NCBI GenBank assembly: GCA_029906195.1
Contig: JARWSJ010000004.1
Coordinates: 496,001-560,000 of the forward strand
DNA length: 64,000 bases
Source: Chitinophagaceae bacterium 26-R-25
GTDB lineage: Bacteria; Bacteroidota; Bacteroidia; Chitinophagales; Chitinophagaceae
Reading direction: 5' to 3'
Under the pieces are notes generated by a model. It did not search any database, was not told where the DNA came from, and worked only from the letters and a program-made list of their open reading frames with translations. Position 1 is the first letter of the stretch, and the number at the start of each line of letters is the position of its first letter. Shown here in pieces: positions 51,863 through 60,129 of this stretch. Position numbers and translations under genes: made by a program.

Positions 51863-53542
51863 TTAGGCTTCGTCCGTTACACAACCTTCTGCTGCCGACT
51901 TCACTGATACTGCATATTTGTATAAAAGACCTTTTGTTGCTTTCAGTGCTGGTTGCTTCCAGTTGGCTTTTCTTTTTGCAATCACTTCATCTGAAACTTT
52001 CAACGTGATGGTATTTTTTACAGCATCCAGTTCAACGGTGTCATTATCCTCAACGAATGCCAGCAAACCACCTGAAAAAGCTTCAGGAGTGATGTGACCG
52101 ACGACGAATCCGTGTGTACCACCGCTGAACCTGCCGTCTGTGATCAATGCCACAGATTTACCCAAACCCGCGCCAATGATGGCAGAGGTAGGTTTCAACA
52201 TTTCCGGCATGCCGGGCGCACCTTTAGGACCAATGTTTCTGATTACAACCACATCACCAGGGTGAACGCGGCCGCTTTGTATACCTTGAATTAAGTGATG
52301 TTCTCCGTCGAATACTCTTGCCGGCCCTTCAAAACGCTCGCCTTCTTTACCGGAGATCTTAGCAACGCTTCCGCCTTCTGCGAGGTTGCCGTATAATATT
52401 TGTAAGTGCCCTGTAGCTTTTATTGGAGTCTCCAGAGGCAAAATGATTTTTTGTTTGTCGAAATCAAGAGCAGGAGCTTCTGCAAGATTTTCTGCCAGTG
52501 TTTTACCTGTTACAGTCAAACAGTCGCCGTGCAGCAAACCTTTGCTCAGTAAGTATTTCATTACTGCAGGGATACCACCATGCTCATGAAGATCCTGCAT
52601 TAAGTATTTTCCGCTTGGTTTAAAGTCAGCCAATACAGGAATGCGATCACTGATCGTCTGGAAATCATCCTGGGACAATTCCACGTCAACAGCTTTAGCC
52701 ATAGCCAACAGGTGAAGAACCGCGTTGGTGCTGCCTCCTGTTACCATGATGGTCACGATTGCATTTTCAAATGCTTTGCGTGTCATGATATCTTTTGGCT
52801 TGATATCTTTTTCAAGGAGTAAACGAATTGCTTTACCTGCGTCCTCACACTCTTTTCTTTTCTCTTCGCTCAACGCAGGGTTTGAAGAAGAATAAGGAAG
52901 ACTCATACCCAATGCTTCAATAGCTGCTGCCATTGTGTTTGCTGTATACATGCCACCGCAAGCGCCGGCACCAGGGCAGGCATGTTGTATAATACCTTTG
53001 AAATCTGCTTCGTCAAGAGTACCAGCGATTTTTTGACCTAACGCCTCAAATGCAGATACGATATTTAAGTCTTGTCCTTTATAATGTCCCGGAGCAATTG
53101 TGCCGCCGTAAACCATGATAGAAGGGCGATTCAAACGACCCATTGCTATCAAAGAGCCGGGCATGTTTTTGTCGCAACCAGGAACGGTGATCAAGCCGTC
53201 GTAGTATTGTGCGCCGCAAACTGCTTCGATAGAGTCTGCGATTACGTCACGGCTCACCAATGAATAACGCATACCATCTGTACCATTACTCATACCATCG
53301 CTTACGCCAATGGTATTGAAAACAAGACCCACAAGACCATTGTCCCACACACCTTTCTTAATGACTCTTGATAGATCATTCAAGTGCATATTACAAGGGT
53401 TGCCATCAAAACCCATACTTGCAATGCCGACTTGTGCCTTCTGAAAATCTTCTTCTTTAAAGCCAATTGCATACAGCTGAGCCTGCGCCGCAGGTTGCGT
53501 TTCGTCTTGAGTTAATGTTTTCGAGTATTTATTCAGTTCCAT
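51863..53542 (-). CDS. ilvD: Dihydroxy-acid dehydratase
   Basis: A 559-residue iron-sulfur enzyme that dehydrates the dihydroxy acids to 2-oxo acids. Cluster cysteines are visible in [24 protein letters not shown] and [18 protein letters not shown]. The C-terminal [19 protein letters not shown] is also conserved. I start at [10 protein letters not shown]; the frame extends seven codons into a repeat. It is the first structural gene after the attenuator. Confidence 0.97.
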   Translation of the reverse strand: MELNKYSKTLTQDETQPAAQAQLYAIGFKEEDFQKAQVGIASMGFDGNPCNMHLNDLSRVIKKGVWDNGLVGLVFNTIGVSDGMSNGTDGMRYSLVSRDVIADSIEAVCGAQYYDGLITVPGCDKNMPGSLIAMGRLNRPSIMVYGGTIAPGHYKGQDLNIVSAFEALGQKIAGTLDEADFKGIIQHACPGAGACGGMYTANTMAAAIEALGMSLPYSSSNPALSEEKRKECEDAGKAIRLLLEKDIKPKDIMTRKAFENAIVTIMVTGGSTNAVLHLLAMAKAVDVELSQDDFQTISDRIPVLADFKPSGKYLMQDLHEHGGIPAVMKYLLSKGLLHGDCLTVTGKTLAENLAEAPALDFDKQKIILPLETPIKATGHLQILYGNLAEGGSVAKISGKEGERFEGPARVFDGEHHLIQGIQSGRVHPGDVVVIRNIGPKGAPGMPEMLKPTSAIIGAGLGKSVALITDGRFSGGTHGFVVGHITPEAFSGGLLAFVEDNDTVELDAVKNTITLKVSDEVIAKRKANWKQPALKATKGLLYKYAVSVKSAAEGCVTDEA

Positions 53543-53549
53543 GGTGAAA

Positions 53550-53640
53550 AAGTGAAAATTCAAAAGTTAAAATTCAAAAATGGTTCGTAAGTATTGATGT
53601 ATCGTTTTTGATCTTTAACTTTTGCTTTTTGAATTTATAT
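53550..53640. repeat. Family D inverted repeat upstream of ilvD
   Basis: AAAATTCAAAAGTTAAAATT and TTAACTTTTGCTTTTTGAAT arms. A second, shorter D element (AAAAGTAAAAAGGCAGAAGT / TACTTTTTAATTTTTCCTTT) occupies about 53676-53745. Both lie in the ilvD leader after the attenuator. Confidence 0.8.
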
Positions 53641-53753
53641 ACGTTAATATTTAAGTGTTCCTAATCGAATAAAATGAAAAGTAAAAAGGCAGAAGTCAAA
53701 CGGGTTTTTCGTTTTTTTACTTTTTAATTTTTCCTTTTGACTTTGCATAAGCG

Positions 53754-53782
53754 CAAAAAACCCGCCTTTTTGGAGGCGGGTC
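53754..53782 (-). terminator. Attenuator terminator of the ilv operon
   Basis: On the minus strand ACCCGCC-TCCAAAAA-GGCGGGT followed by U5-6 (53781 down to 53755). The 5' arm with the next bases, CCGCCUCC (53779-53772), is complementary over 8 consecutive pairs (one G-U) to GGAGGUGG (53824-53817) near the end of the leader peptide gene. Either the terminator or the antiterminator can form, but not both. Confidence 0.9.
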
Positions 53783-53803
53783 TTATATATCGCATTACTT
53801 ACT

Positions 53804-53908
53804 TTATACTTGGATACCACCTCCGTTGATTGCAGGAATAATAATGACAACCACCACAATAATAATTGCGATTTGGCTAATGACATTATGTATTCTGCTT
53901 TGTAACAT
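53804..53908 (-). CDS. ilv operon leader peptide (34 aa, Ile/Val-rich)
   Basis: Read codon by codon on the minus strand as MLQSRIHNVISQIA, IIIVVVVIII, then PAINGGGIQV and TAA. Seventeen of 34 residues are Ile or Val; codons 15-24 are three Ile, four Val and three Ile. It starts about 15 bases after a good -33/-7 promoter and ends 22 bases before the terminator hairpin. This is the form of leader peptides that sense charging of tRNA-Ile and tRNA-Val. A ribosome stalled at codons 15-24 leaves GGAGGUGG free, about 12 bases downstream. A ribosome at the stop codon would cover it. Confidence 0.88.
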   Translation of the reverse strand: MLQSRIHNVISQIAIIIVVVVIIIPAINGGGIQV

Positions 53909-53924
53909 GAAGTGTGTTATGAAG

Positions 53925-53955
53925 CGAATATACAACCGCCCAGTTAGAAAACAAA
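53925..53955 (-). promoter_or_regulatory. Promoter of the ilv leader
   Basis: On the minus strand TTTG (53955-53952), a 19-base spacer and TATATTCG (53932-53925), 7 of 8 to TAnnTTTG. The predicted start is about 7 bases downstream, leaving a leader of about 10 bases before the ATG. Confidence 0.65.
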
Positions 53956-53965
53956 GAACTTTTTT

Positions 53966-54072
53966 CAATTGAAAGTGGAAAATTGAAAATTGAAAATGAG
54001 AAAGGTCATTTATTCATCATGAAAACCGCAACTGAACCATCATTTTCAACTTTCAATTTTCCATTTTCAATT
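53966..54072. repeat. Family B inverted repeat between leuB and the ilv promoter
   Basis: GTGGAAAATTGAAAATTGAA and TTTTCAACTTTCAATTTTCC arms around a 50-base centre. The right edge holds the leuB stop codon. Confidence 0.85.
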
Positions 54073-55186
54073 AGATAATCGTTGACTTTCTCAACTCAAT
54101 ATTTGCCTGGTTAATATCTCCCGGAATTTTATTGCACACATAATCTGCGATCAGGTCGCCGATAGTGGAGGTGAAATAGAAGTTAACCGGATCGATATCT
54201 TTTGTAACGAATTTGTTGTTGATGGTCCATTCTACACCTTCGCGAACAACTTGGGCCTCTTTGTTAAGGCCAAAGTGATCAAGCAACATCGCTGCTGACA
54301 GGATAGAACCCAAAGGATTGGCGATGTCTTTTCCTGCAGCTTGCGGGTAAGAACCGTGGATTGGCTCGAACAATGCAGAACCGTTTCCTACAGATGCAGA
54401 AGGCAATAAACCAAGTGAACCACTGATTACGCTTGCCTCATCGCTGATGATGTCGCCAAACATGTTTTCAGTAAGTACCACATCAAATTGTTTTGGATTT
54501 ACAATGATCTGCATAGCAGCGTTGTCCACAAAAAGGAAATCAACCGCTACGTCGCTATATTGCGGAGCAAGTTCTTGTATAACTTTTCTCCAAAGTCTTG
54601 AGGTTTCAAGAACGTTGGCCTTGTCGACCAACGTTAATTTTTTTCTTCTCTTCTGTGCATACTGAAATGCAAGATGTGCCACTCTTTCAATTTCCTCGCG
54701 GCTGTAAGAGCACTCATCAAAAGCATACGTTTTTTCTTCGTTTGTTTCCTTCTTGCCAAAGTAGATACCACCTGTAAGTTCGCGGAAGATGATGAAATCA
54801 ACTTCTTCCAGTTGCTTCGCTTTCAATGGTGATAAGTGTTGCAGAGAAGGGTACGTAATTACGGGCCTGATGTTTGCGAACAGTTGTAACGATTTTCTAA
54901 GCTTCAGCAAGCCTTGCTCAGGGCGAACTTTCGCGTTAGGATCGTTATCGTATTTGGGGTGACCTATTGCTCCGAATAAAATGGCATCGCTGTTAAGACA
55001 AACTTCGATTGTTTCGTCTGGCAGAGGATTGCCGGTTTTGTCAATGGCATCTGCTCCCATTAAACACTCTGTGTAATGAAATTCGTGACCATATTGTTTT
55101 GCTACTGCGTCCAATACTTTAATGGACTGTTGTGTAACTTCTGGTCCGATACCATCTCCTAAAATGACAGCTATTTTCTTGTTCAT
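54071..55186 (-). CDS. leuB: 3-Isopropylmalate dehydrogenase
   Basis: A 371-residue NAD-dependent oxidative decarboxylase that makes 2-oxoisocaproate for leucine. Motifs: IAVILGDGIGPEVTQQSIKV at the start, FRELTGGIYFGKKE, and the metal/substrate segment ENMFGDIISDEASVISGSLG followed by EPIHGSYPQAAGKDIANPLG. It follows the ABC ATPase gene by 13 bases. The gene ends at the edge of a family B repeat that precedes the ilv promoter. Confidence 0.97.
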   Translation of the reverse strand: MNKKIAVILGDGIGPEVTQQSIKVLDAVAKQYGHEFHYTECLMGADAIDKTGNPLPDETIEVCLNSDAILFGAIGHPKYDNDPNAKVRPEQGLLKLRKSLQLFANIRPVITYPSLQHLSPLKAKQLEEVDFIIFRELTGGIYFGKKETNEEKTYAFDECSYSREEIERVAHLAFQYAQKRRKKLTLVDKANVLETSRLWRKVIQELAPQYSDVAVDFLFVDNAAMQIIVNPKQFDVVLTENMFGDIISDEASVISGSLGLLPSASVGNGSALFEPIHGSYPQAAGKDIANPLGSILSAAMLLDHFGLNKEAQVVREGVEWTINNKFVTKDIDPVNFYFTSTIGDLIADYVCNKIPGDINQANIELRKSTII

Positions 55187-55199
55187 AGTATATGTTTAA

Positions 55200-56783
55200 T
55201 TAAGCAGTTAATAAATTTTTTTGTGGGTACTCTTGTATCGTTGCCTGGCCGTGTTCGAGAAGGATCATCTTATTTACCGTCGCCGGAACTTCTTCCGCGT
55301 AGTGGCTTACATAAATAAGTGTTCGCTGATCGTCCTCACACAAAGCATCTACCAATTCTATAAAATTGTTTTTTTGTAATTGATCCAATCCCTGGCACGG
55401 TTCGTCGAGAATCAGCAGGGGAGGGTTTTTAACCATTGCTCTTGCTAACAAAGCAAGTCGCTGCTGGCTGGCAGAAAGAGCCGATAATAATTTGGACCCA
55501 TAAGCAGTTAGTTCGAAATAGTCGAGCCATTTGTTTACCTGCTCTTCCTGTTCTTTATTGATATGTTTGAATAAACCTATTGTGTCAAATAATCCTGAAG
55601 CAACCGCCTGGAAACAGTTTACCGTATTTTCAAAATACCATTGCAGTTCAGGAGAAACGTAACCGATGTTTTTCTTAATGTCCCAAATGCTTTCACCGGA
55701 ACCGCGGCGTTTGTCAAACAAATATATTTCGTTTGCGTATGCCTGTGGATTATCGCCAGTGATTAAACTTAGGAGCGTAGATTTTCCTGCACCATTGTGA
55801 CCTTTCAGTAACCATTTTTCTCCGCGGTTCACTTTCCAGTTGATGTGCTGCAGAATTTGTTTTTCACCATATTTCACAGAAACGTTTTTCATTTCTATGG
55901 TGGTAGAAAAATCGCATTGTAGAGACGGATGATAATCCGTCTTTAATGGAGACGGATGATCATCAGTCTCTACATTGCGTACGGTTTTAGACGCAACAGT
56001 GGGCAGGAAATCAAATGAATTAGCCGGTGCAAATTCTTTCAGATGGCCATCCTGCAAATACGCTACGTGCGTGATTGCCGATGGCATATCTGCATGATCG
56101 CAAATGATGACGAATGTTGTGTCATTTGCCGCCAATTCATTGATCAGCGCTTTTAATTTTTTTCTTGTTTCAATATCCAAACCAACAAATGGTTCGTCGA
56201 GTATAAGTACATCGGGCTTTTGTAGCAAAGCCTTGATGATTTGAAAGCGCTTGTGTTCGCCGCTGGATAATTGCAATAAAGGCGCGTCTATTCGATGCGC
56301 CATGTCAAATTTTTCCGCTAGAGACGCATAATTATGCGTCTGTACGGCAGCATGATAATCTGTCTCCAGAGACGCATGAGACGGATTATTATCCGTCAGT
56401 ACGGCAGCATGATTATCCGGCGATACCGCAGCACAATTTTCTAATTCTTCCCTTACAGTAGCCGCGTCCTGTGCATCCATGCTATTGAACCGTTGCTGGT
56501 AATAGAAGGTGCTAACATTGGAGCGGTTCTTAAAGTGGTAATGCTGATCCACCATAATGATGTGGGGCTGTGCAGCATTGCCATTAGTGTCATGAAAAGC
56601 AATCGTTCCTTCGTGGAAAATTTTTCCGGAAATAGCTTTGGCAAGCAATGTTTTACCACTTCCCGAAACACCCGTGATCATAAGGTGTTCGCCTTTGTTA
56701 AGGGTAAACGAAATATTATCCAGCACAGCTTTTCCAAGCCATGTGATTTTAATATTGTTTACTATCGTTGAAGTGGTGGTCAT
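55200..56783 (-). CDS. Tandem ABC ATPase (ModF-like), with repeat insertions
   Basis: A 527-residue soluble protein with two ATP-binding cassettes and no membrane part. Cassette 1: Walker A GVSGSGKTLL (about 45), signature LSSGEHKRF, Walker B DVLILDEPFV. Cassette 2: Walker A GHNGAGKSTL (about 350), signature-like LSASQQRLAL, Walker B PLLILDEPCQ. The arrangement matches ModF/PhrA-like duplicated ATPases. Two stretches are repeat-derived: about residues 118-152 (SPDNHAAVLTDNNPSHASLE...) and 270-288 (TDDHPSPLKTDYHPSL). Both keep the frame. Start at MTTTSTIV. Its role in a leu operon is unexplained. Confidence 0.88.
   Translation of the reverse strand: MTTTSTIVNNIKITWLGKAVLDNISFTLNKGEHLMITGVSGSGKTLLAKAISGKIFHEGTIAFHDTNGNAAQPHIIMVDQHYHFKNRSNVSTFYYQQRFNSMDAQDAATVREELENCAAVSPDNHAAVLTDNNPSHASLETDYHAAVQTHNYASLAEKFDMAHRIDAPLLQLSSGEHKRFQIIKALLQKPDVLILDEPFVGLDIETRKKLKALINELAANDTTFVIICDHADMPSAITHVAYLQDGHLKEFAPANSFDFLPTVASKTVRNVETDDHPSPLKTDYHPSLQCDFSTTIEMKNVSVKYGEKQILQHINWKVNRGEKWLLKGHNGAGKSTLLSLITGDNPQAYANEIYLFDKRRGSGESIWDIKKNIGYVSPELQWYFENTVNCFQAVASGLFDTIGLFKHINKEQEEQVNKWLDYFELTAYGSKLLSALSASQQRLALLARAMVKNPPLLILDEPCQGLDQLQKNNFIELVDALCEDDQRTLIYVSHYAEEVPATVNKMILLEHGQATIQEYPQKNLLTA
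55918..55974. repeat. Family J palindrome inside the ABC ATPase gene (linker)
   Basis: TGTAGAGACGGATGATAATC and GATGATCATCAGTCTCTACA ends form an inverted repeat of 57 bases, divisible by three. It encodes the linker between the two cassettes. A CATTG direct repeat touches both ends. Confidence 0.85.
56320..56430. repeat. Family J cluster inside the ABC ATPase gene (cassette 1)
   Basis: TAGAGACGCATAATTATGCG, then GTACGGCAGCATGATAATCT, GAGACGCATGAGACGGATTA and GTACGGCAGCATGATTATCC. The GTACGGCAGCATGAT unit is repeated 58 bases apart. It adds about 35 residues between the Q-loop and signature of cassette 1. Confidence 0.85.
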
Positions 56784-56787
56784 TAAT

Positions 56788-56888
56788 TTTAAATTCAAAA
56801 GGCAAAAGTCAAAAATGATTTCCGTGTGTTTTTGAGAGAGCGTTGGACTTTCAACTTTTTTGACTTTTTAATTTTGACTTTTTAATTT
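56788..56888. repeat. Family D inverted repeat
   Basis: TAAATTCAAAAGGCAAAAGT and TTGACTTTTTAATTTTGACT arms. The right edge includes the leuD stop. Confidence 0.85.
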
Positions 56889-57463
56889 TTTTCGAATTCT
56901 TTAATCTCATTCTTAATGCTCAGCAGATAATCGATATCATCGTAGCCGTTCAGTAAGCATGTTTTTTTATAGTTGTTGATGTCAAATTTTGCCTGTTCGC
57001 CTGTTGCATCAATTGTGATGGTTTGCGCTTCGAGGTTTACGGTTAAAGTTGCCTCGTTGCCAAGCGCGAATATTTTTTGCAGGAACTCTTCGGACACGGT
57101 TACCGGCAACACGCCATTGTTCTGCGCATTGTTTTTAAAAATGTCTGCGAAGAAGCTGGACACGACTACCCGGAAACCGTAATCATCAACGGCCCATGCA
57201 GCGTGCTCTCTTGAAGAACCGCAACCGAAGTTTTTACCCGCTACCAAAATCTCACCAGAGAAGTTAGGATTGTTCAAAGGGAAATCTGCTTTAGGTTCCA
57301 GTTCGTTATCGTTGTTATAGCGCCAGTCGCGGAAAAGATTTTTTCCAAAACCTTCACGGGTAGTGGCTTTTAAGAAACGTGCCGGAATTATCTGGTCCGT
57401 ATCAATATTTTCAATTGCTATCGGAACGAATCTGCTTTTTACTATGTTAAGAGGTTTGCTCAT
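56882..57463 (-). CDS. leuD: 3-Isopropylmalate dehydratase small subunit
   Basis: A 193-residue swivelling subunit of isopropylmalate isomerase. [20 protein letters not shown] and the substrate loop [20 protein letters not shown], followed by [20 protein letters not shown], are the full signature. Works with LeuC. A family G repeat separates it from the methyltransferase gene. Confidence 0.96.
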   Translation of the reverse strand: MSKPLNIVKSRFVPIAIENIDTDQIIPARFLKATTREGFGKNLFRDWRYNNDNELEPKADFPLNNPNFSGEILVAGKNFGCGSSREHAAWAVDDYGFRVVVSSFFADIFKNNAQNNGVLPVTVSEEFLQKIFALGNEATLTVNLEAQTITIDATGEQAKFDINNYKKTCLLNGYDDIDYLLSIKNEIKEFEKN

Positions 57464-57515
57464 GGCTTTCTTTTATTTCTGTTTTCGTGCAAAGATTTAA
57501 ACTTCTTTAAATTCA

Positions 57516-57642
57516 GGTCGCCAGTAGCAGGTTACAAGTGGCCATTGGATACCCATTTATTAAACCTTGCGTCAAAATAGTGTTACAATTTACTTTTGAA
57601 CTTGCCACCGGCTACTAGCTACCGGCTACTGGCTACTCGTTA
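57516..57642. repeat. Family G inverted repeat
   Basis: GTCGCCAGTAGCAGGTTACA AGTGGCC and TGCCACCGGCTACTAGCTAC CGGCTACTGGC arms. The right edge includes the TAA stop of the methyltransferase. Confidence 0.8.
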
Positions 57643-58422
57643 CTTCACGGCTTTGACCCTCAATCTCACATAATCTGCGTACCATACGCCGTCCTTATAA
57701 AAATCGCGTCGTAAATATTCGACTGCTTTTTTGATAACTGTTTCGCTCTTGGCGGCTGAAATCTGCGAAAAGAAAAATCCGCCAAACATCCTGATCCAGT
57801 TTTCCATTCCGTTTTCGCCTTCCAGCTTTGTTGGTCTGTCGAAATGAGCTGCCGTTGTAACTCTGAAACCTTGTCCTTCCAGCATCGCAGAATATTCGCT
57901 CAGGGATGGAAAGAACCAGAATTCATTCGACAGTTTATCAGACAATCCTTCTGAGGCCATTGCTTTTTTTACAGCTGTTACGATGCTTTTCACATTTCCT
58001 CTGCCGCCCATTTCGATTACCAGTCTGCCGCCTTTTTTTAAGTTGTCGTACATACAGGCTACCGCTTTTTCTGCGTCTGTGATCCAGTGCAGTGTGGCAT
58101 TGGAAAAGATCGCATCAAAGGGGTCGTTAAAAGAAAAGTTCGTTGCATCTTTCACTTCGAATGTCAACCCCGGAAAAGTTGCTTTTGCTTTTGCGATCAT
58201 CTCCGGTGATTTGTCCATGCCGGTTACGATTGCTCCGGCTGCCTGGATCTTTACTGCCAGCTCTCCTGTTCCACAACCCAGGTCAAGGATCTGCTCTCCT
58301 TGCTGCGGCTGCAGCCACTGCAAAACATCCTCTCCGTATTTAGACACAAAGTTGTGTTTGGTATCGTACAACTCTGCGTTCCATGTTATGTTCGGGCTGT
58401 ATGTGGTATTCGCTACGTTCAT
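57640..58422 (-). CDS. Class I SAM-dependent methyltransferase
   Basis: A 260-residue methyltransferase. Motif I is ILDLGCGTGELAVKIQAAGA (about 47), motif II VTGMDKSPEMIAKAK, motif IV FDAIFSNATLHWITD. The FSNATLHW and LVIEMGGRGN stretches resemble trans-aconitate 2-methyltransferase (Tam). It may methylate an isopropylmalate- or aconitate-like compound, but that is only a guess from its place between leuC and leuD. No start conflict. Confidence 0.85.
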   Translation of the reverse strand: MNVANTTYSPNITWNAELYDTKHNFVSKYGEDVLQWLQPQQGEQILDLGCGTGELAVKIQAAGAIVTGMDKSPEMIAKAKATFPGLTFEVKDATNFSFNDPFDAIFSNATLHWITDAEKAVACMYDNLKKGGRLVIEMGGRGNVKSIVTAVKKAMASEGLSDKLSNEFWFFPSLSEYSAMLEGQGFRVTTAAHFDRPTKLEGENGMENWIRMFGGFFFSQISAAKSETVIKKAVEYLRRDFYKDGVWYADYVRLRVKAVK

Positions 58423-58443
58423 AAAATTTGTTTTTTCACGCCC

Positions 58444-58467
58444 GCCTGTGACTTCAGTCGGACAGGC
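58444..58467. repeat. GCCTGTGACTTCAGTCGGACAGGC palindrome
   Basis: GCCTGT/ACAGGC outer stem with GAC-TTCA-GTC inside, in the gap between leuC and the methyltransferase. Confidence 0.7.
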
Positions 58468-58587
58468 AAAGGACGAAAGGGATAACGCAGATTTTCATGA
58501 TTTTTGTGATTGATTATGATCATGAAATACTGGTTAGTTATCAGCGCCCCTTATTTCAAATTTTCAAATCTTCGAATGCTCAAATTA

Positions 58588-59982
58588 TCAGATCATTTCT
58601 CTCACATCACTAATAACACCAGTGATGGCAGCAGCAGCAGCAGTCAGCGGGCTGGCAAGCAATGTTCTTGCGCCGGCGCCCTGGCGGCCCTCAAAGTTTC
58701 TGTTGCTGGTAGAGATGCAATATTTGCCTGCAGGAATCTTGTCTTCATTCATACCAAGGCAAGCAGAGCAACCTGGTTGACGAAGCTGGAATCCAGCTGC
58801 TTCCAATATTTTATCGATACCCTCTTCTTTCGCTTGTGCTTCTACTTGTTTAGAACCCGGCACGATCCATACTTCTACATCGTCAGATTTCTTTTTGCCT
58901 TTTACAAAAGAGGCAACTGCTCTAAGGTCCTCGATTCTCGCATTCGTACAGCTACCAATGAATACGTAATCCACTTTATGGCCTTTGATCTTTTCGCCTG
59001 GCTCAAAGCCCATGTATTGAAGTGATTTCAGGAAAGAAGGTTTTTCTTTCTCGTCGATCGATTTTTCAGAAGGAATGTTTTCGTTTACGCTGATGCCCAT
59101 GCCAGGGTTGGTTCCGTAAGTAACCATCGGCTCGATGTCTTCTGCTTTGATGTTGATTTCCACATCAAATTTTGCATCATCATCAGTGCGCAATGTGTTC
59201 CAGTAGTTAACCGCTTTATCCCAGTCAGCACCTTGCGGAGCGAATTTTCTGCCTTTCACGTAGTTGATCGTTGTTTCATCAGGAGCGATCAAACCGCCAC
59301 GGGCACCCATTTCGATGCTCATGTTGCAGATGGTCATGCGAGCTTCCATGCTCAATGCACGGATAGCGCTACCGGCGTATTCAACGAAGTAACCTGTTGC
59401 ACCGCTGGCAGATATTTTAGAAATGATATAAAGAATGATGTCTTTAGAAGTAACGCCTTTGTGCAATTCACCGTCGATGGTAATGCGCATTTGTTTTGGT
59501 TTGCTTTGCAACAAACATTGCGTTGCTAAAACCATTTCCACTTCGCTTGTTCCGATCCCAAACGCAATTGAACCGAAAGCGCCGTGAGTAGAAGTGTGGC
59601 TGTCGCCGCAAACCATTGTCATGCCGGGTTGTGTAACGCCCAACTCTGGCCCGATCACATGAACGATTCCCTGGTAAGGGTGACCAAGACCATATAATTC
59701 AATACCGAATTCGGCACAGTTGTCAACCAGTTTTTGCACCTGCATTTTTGACAATGCTTCTTTAATAGGAAGGTGCTGATCGATCGTAGGAACGTTGTGG
59801 TCAGCAGTGGCTACCACTTGCTTCACGTTGTGAACAGGAATGCCTCTTTTACGAAGACCGTCAAACGCTTGCGGAGACGTTACTTCGTGAATGAAATGCT
59901 TGTCGATATATAAAACAGATGGACCTCCCTCGATGCTTTTCACCACGTGTTTGTCCCAGATCTTATCAAATAATGTGCTCAT
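58588..59982 (-). CDS. leuC: 3-Isopropylmalate dehydratase large subunit
   Basis: A 464-residue aconitase-type subunit with a 4Fe-4S cluster. [40 protein letters not shown] and [20 protein letters not shown] hold the cluster cysteines. [20 protein letters not shown] closes the site. I start at MSTLFDKIW; ten upstream codons are in repeat DNA. Confidence 0.97.
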   Translation of the reverse strand: MSTLFDKIWDKHVVKSIEGGPSVLYIDKHFIHEVTSPQAFDGLRKRGIPVHNVKQVVATADHNVPTIDQHLPIKEALSKMQVQKLVDNCAEFGIELYGLGHPYQGIVHVIGPELGVTQPGMTMVCGDSHTSTHGAFGSIAFGIGTSEVEMVLATQCLLQSKPKQMRITIDGELHKGVTSKDIILYIISKISASGATGYFVEYAGSAIRALSMEARMTICNMSIEMGARGGLIAPDETTINYVKGRKFAPQGADWDKAVNYWNTLRTDDDAKFDVEINIKAEDIEPMVTYGTNPGMGISVNENIPSEKSIDEKEKPSFLKSLQYMGFEPGEKIKGHKVDYVFIGSCTNARIEDLRAVASFVKGKKKSDDVEVWIVPGSKQVEAQAKEEGIDKILEAAGFQLRQPGCSACLGMNEDKIPAGKYCISTSNRNFEGRQGAGARTLLASPLTAAAAAITGVISDVREMI

Positions 59983-59995
59983 GTTATGTTTTTTT

Positions 59996-60125
59996 GGAAC
60001 GCAGATTGTCAAGATTTGTGATGATCTTTTTTTGTGCGTTCTTTTTGTTTTTTGTGGTTGTAATTGAATCTACAGATTGTTAAAAAAACATGATTAATCA
60101 TGATAATCTTGAAAATCTGCGTTCC
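59996..60125. repeat. GGAACGCAGATTGTCAAGAT inverted repeat (family N)
   Basis: GGAACGCAGATTGTCAAGAT and ATAATCTTGAAAATCTGCGT(TCC) arms around a 90-base centre. It fills the gap between leuA and leuC. Confidence 0.8.
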
Positions 60126-60129
60126 TCTC

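Noticed and set aside
53644-53886. 80-codon open frame upstream of ilvD as a protein gene
   Set aside because: It overlaps the leader peptide, the attenuator terminator and a D repeat. The leader in the other frame explains the region. The frame is mentioned only as a possible dual-frame leader.
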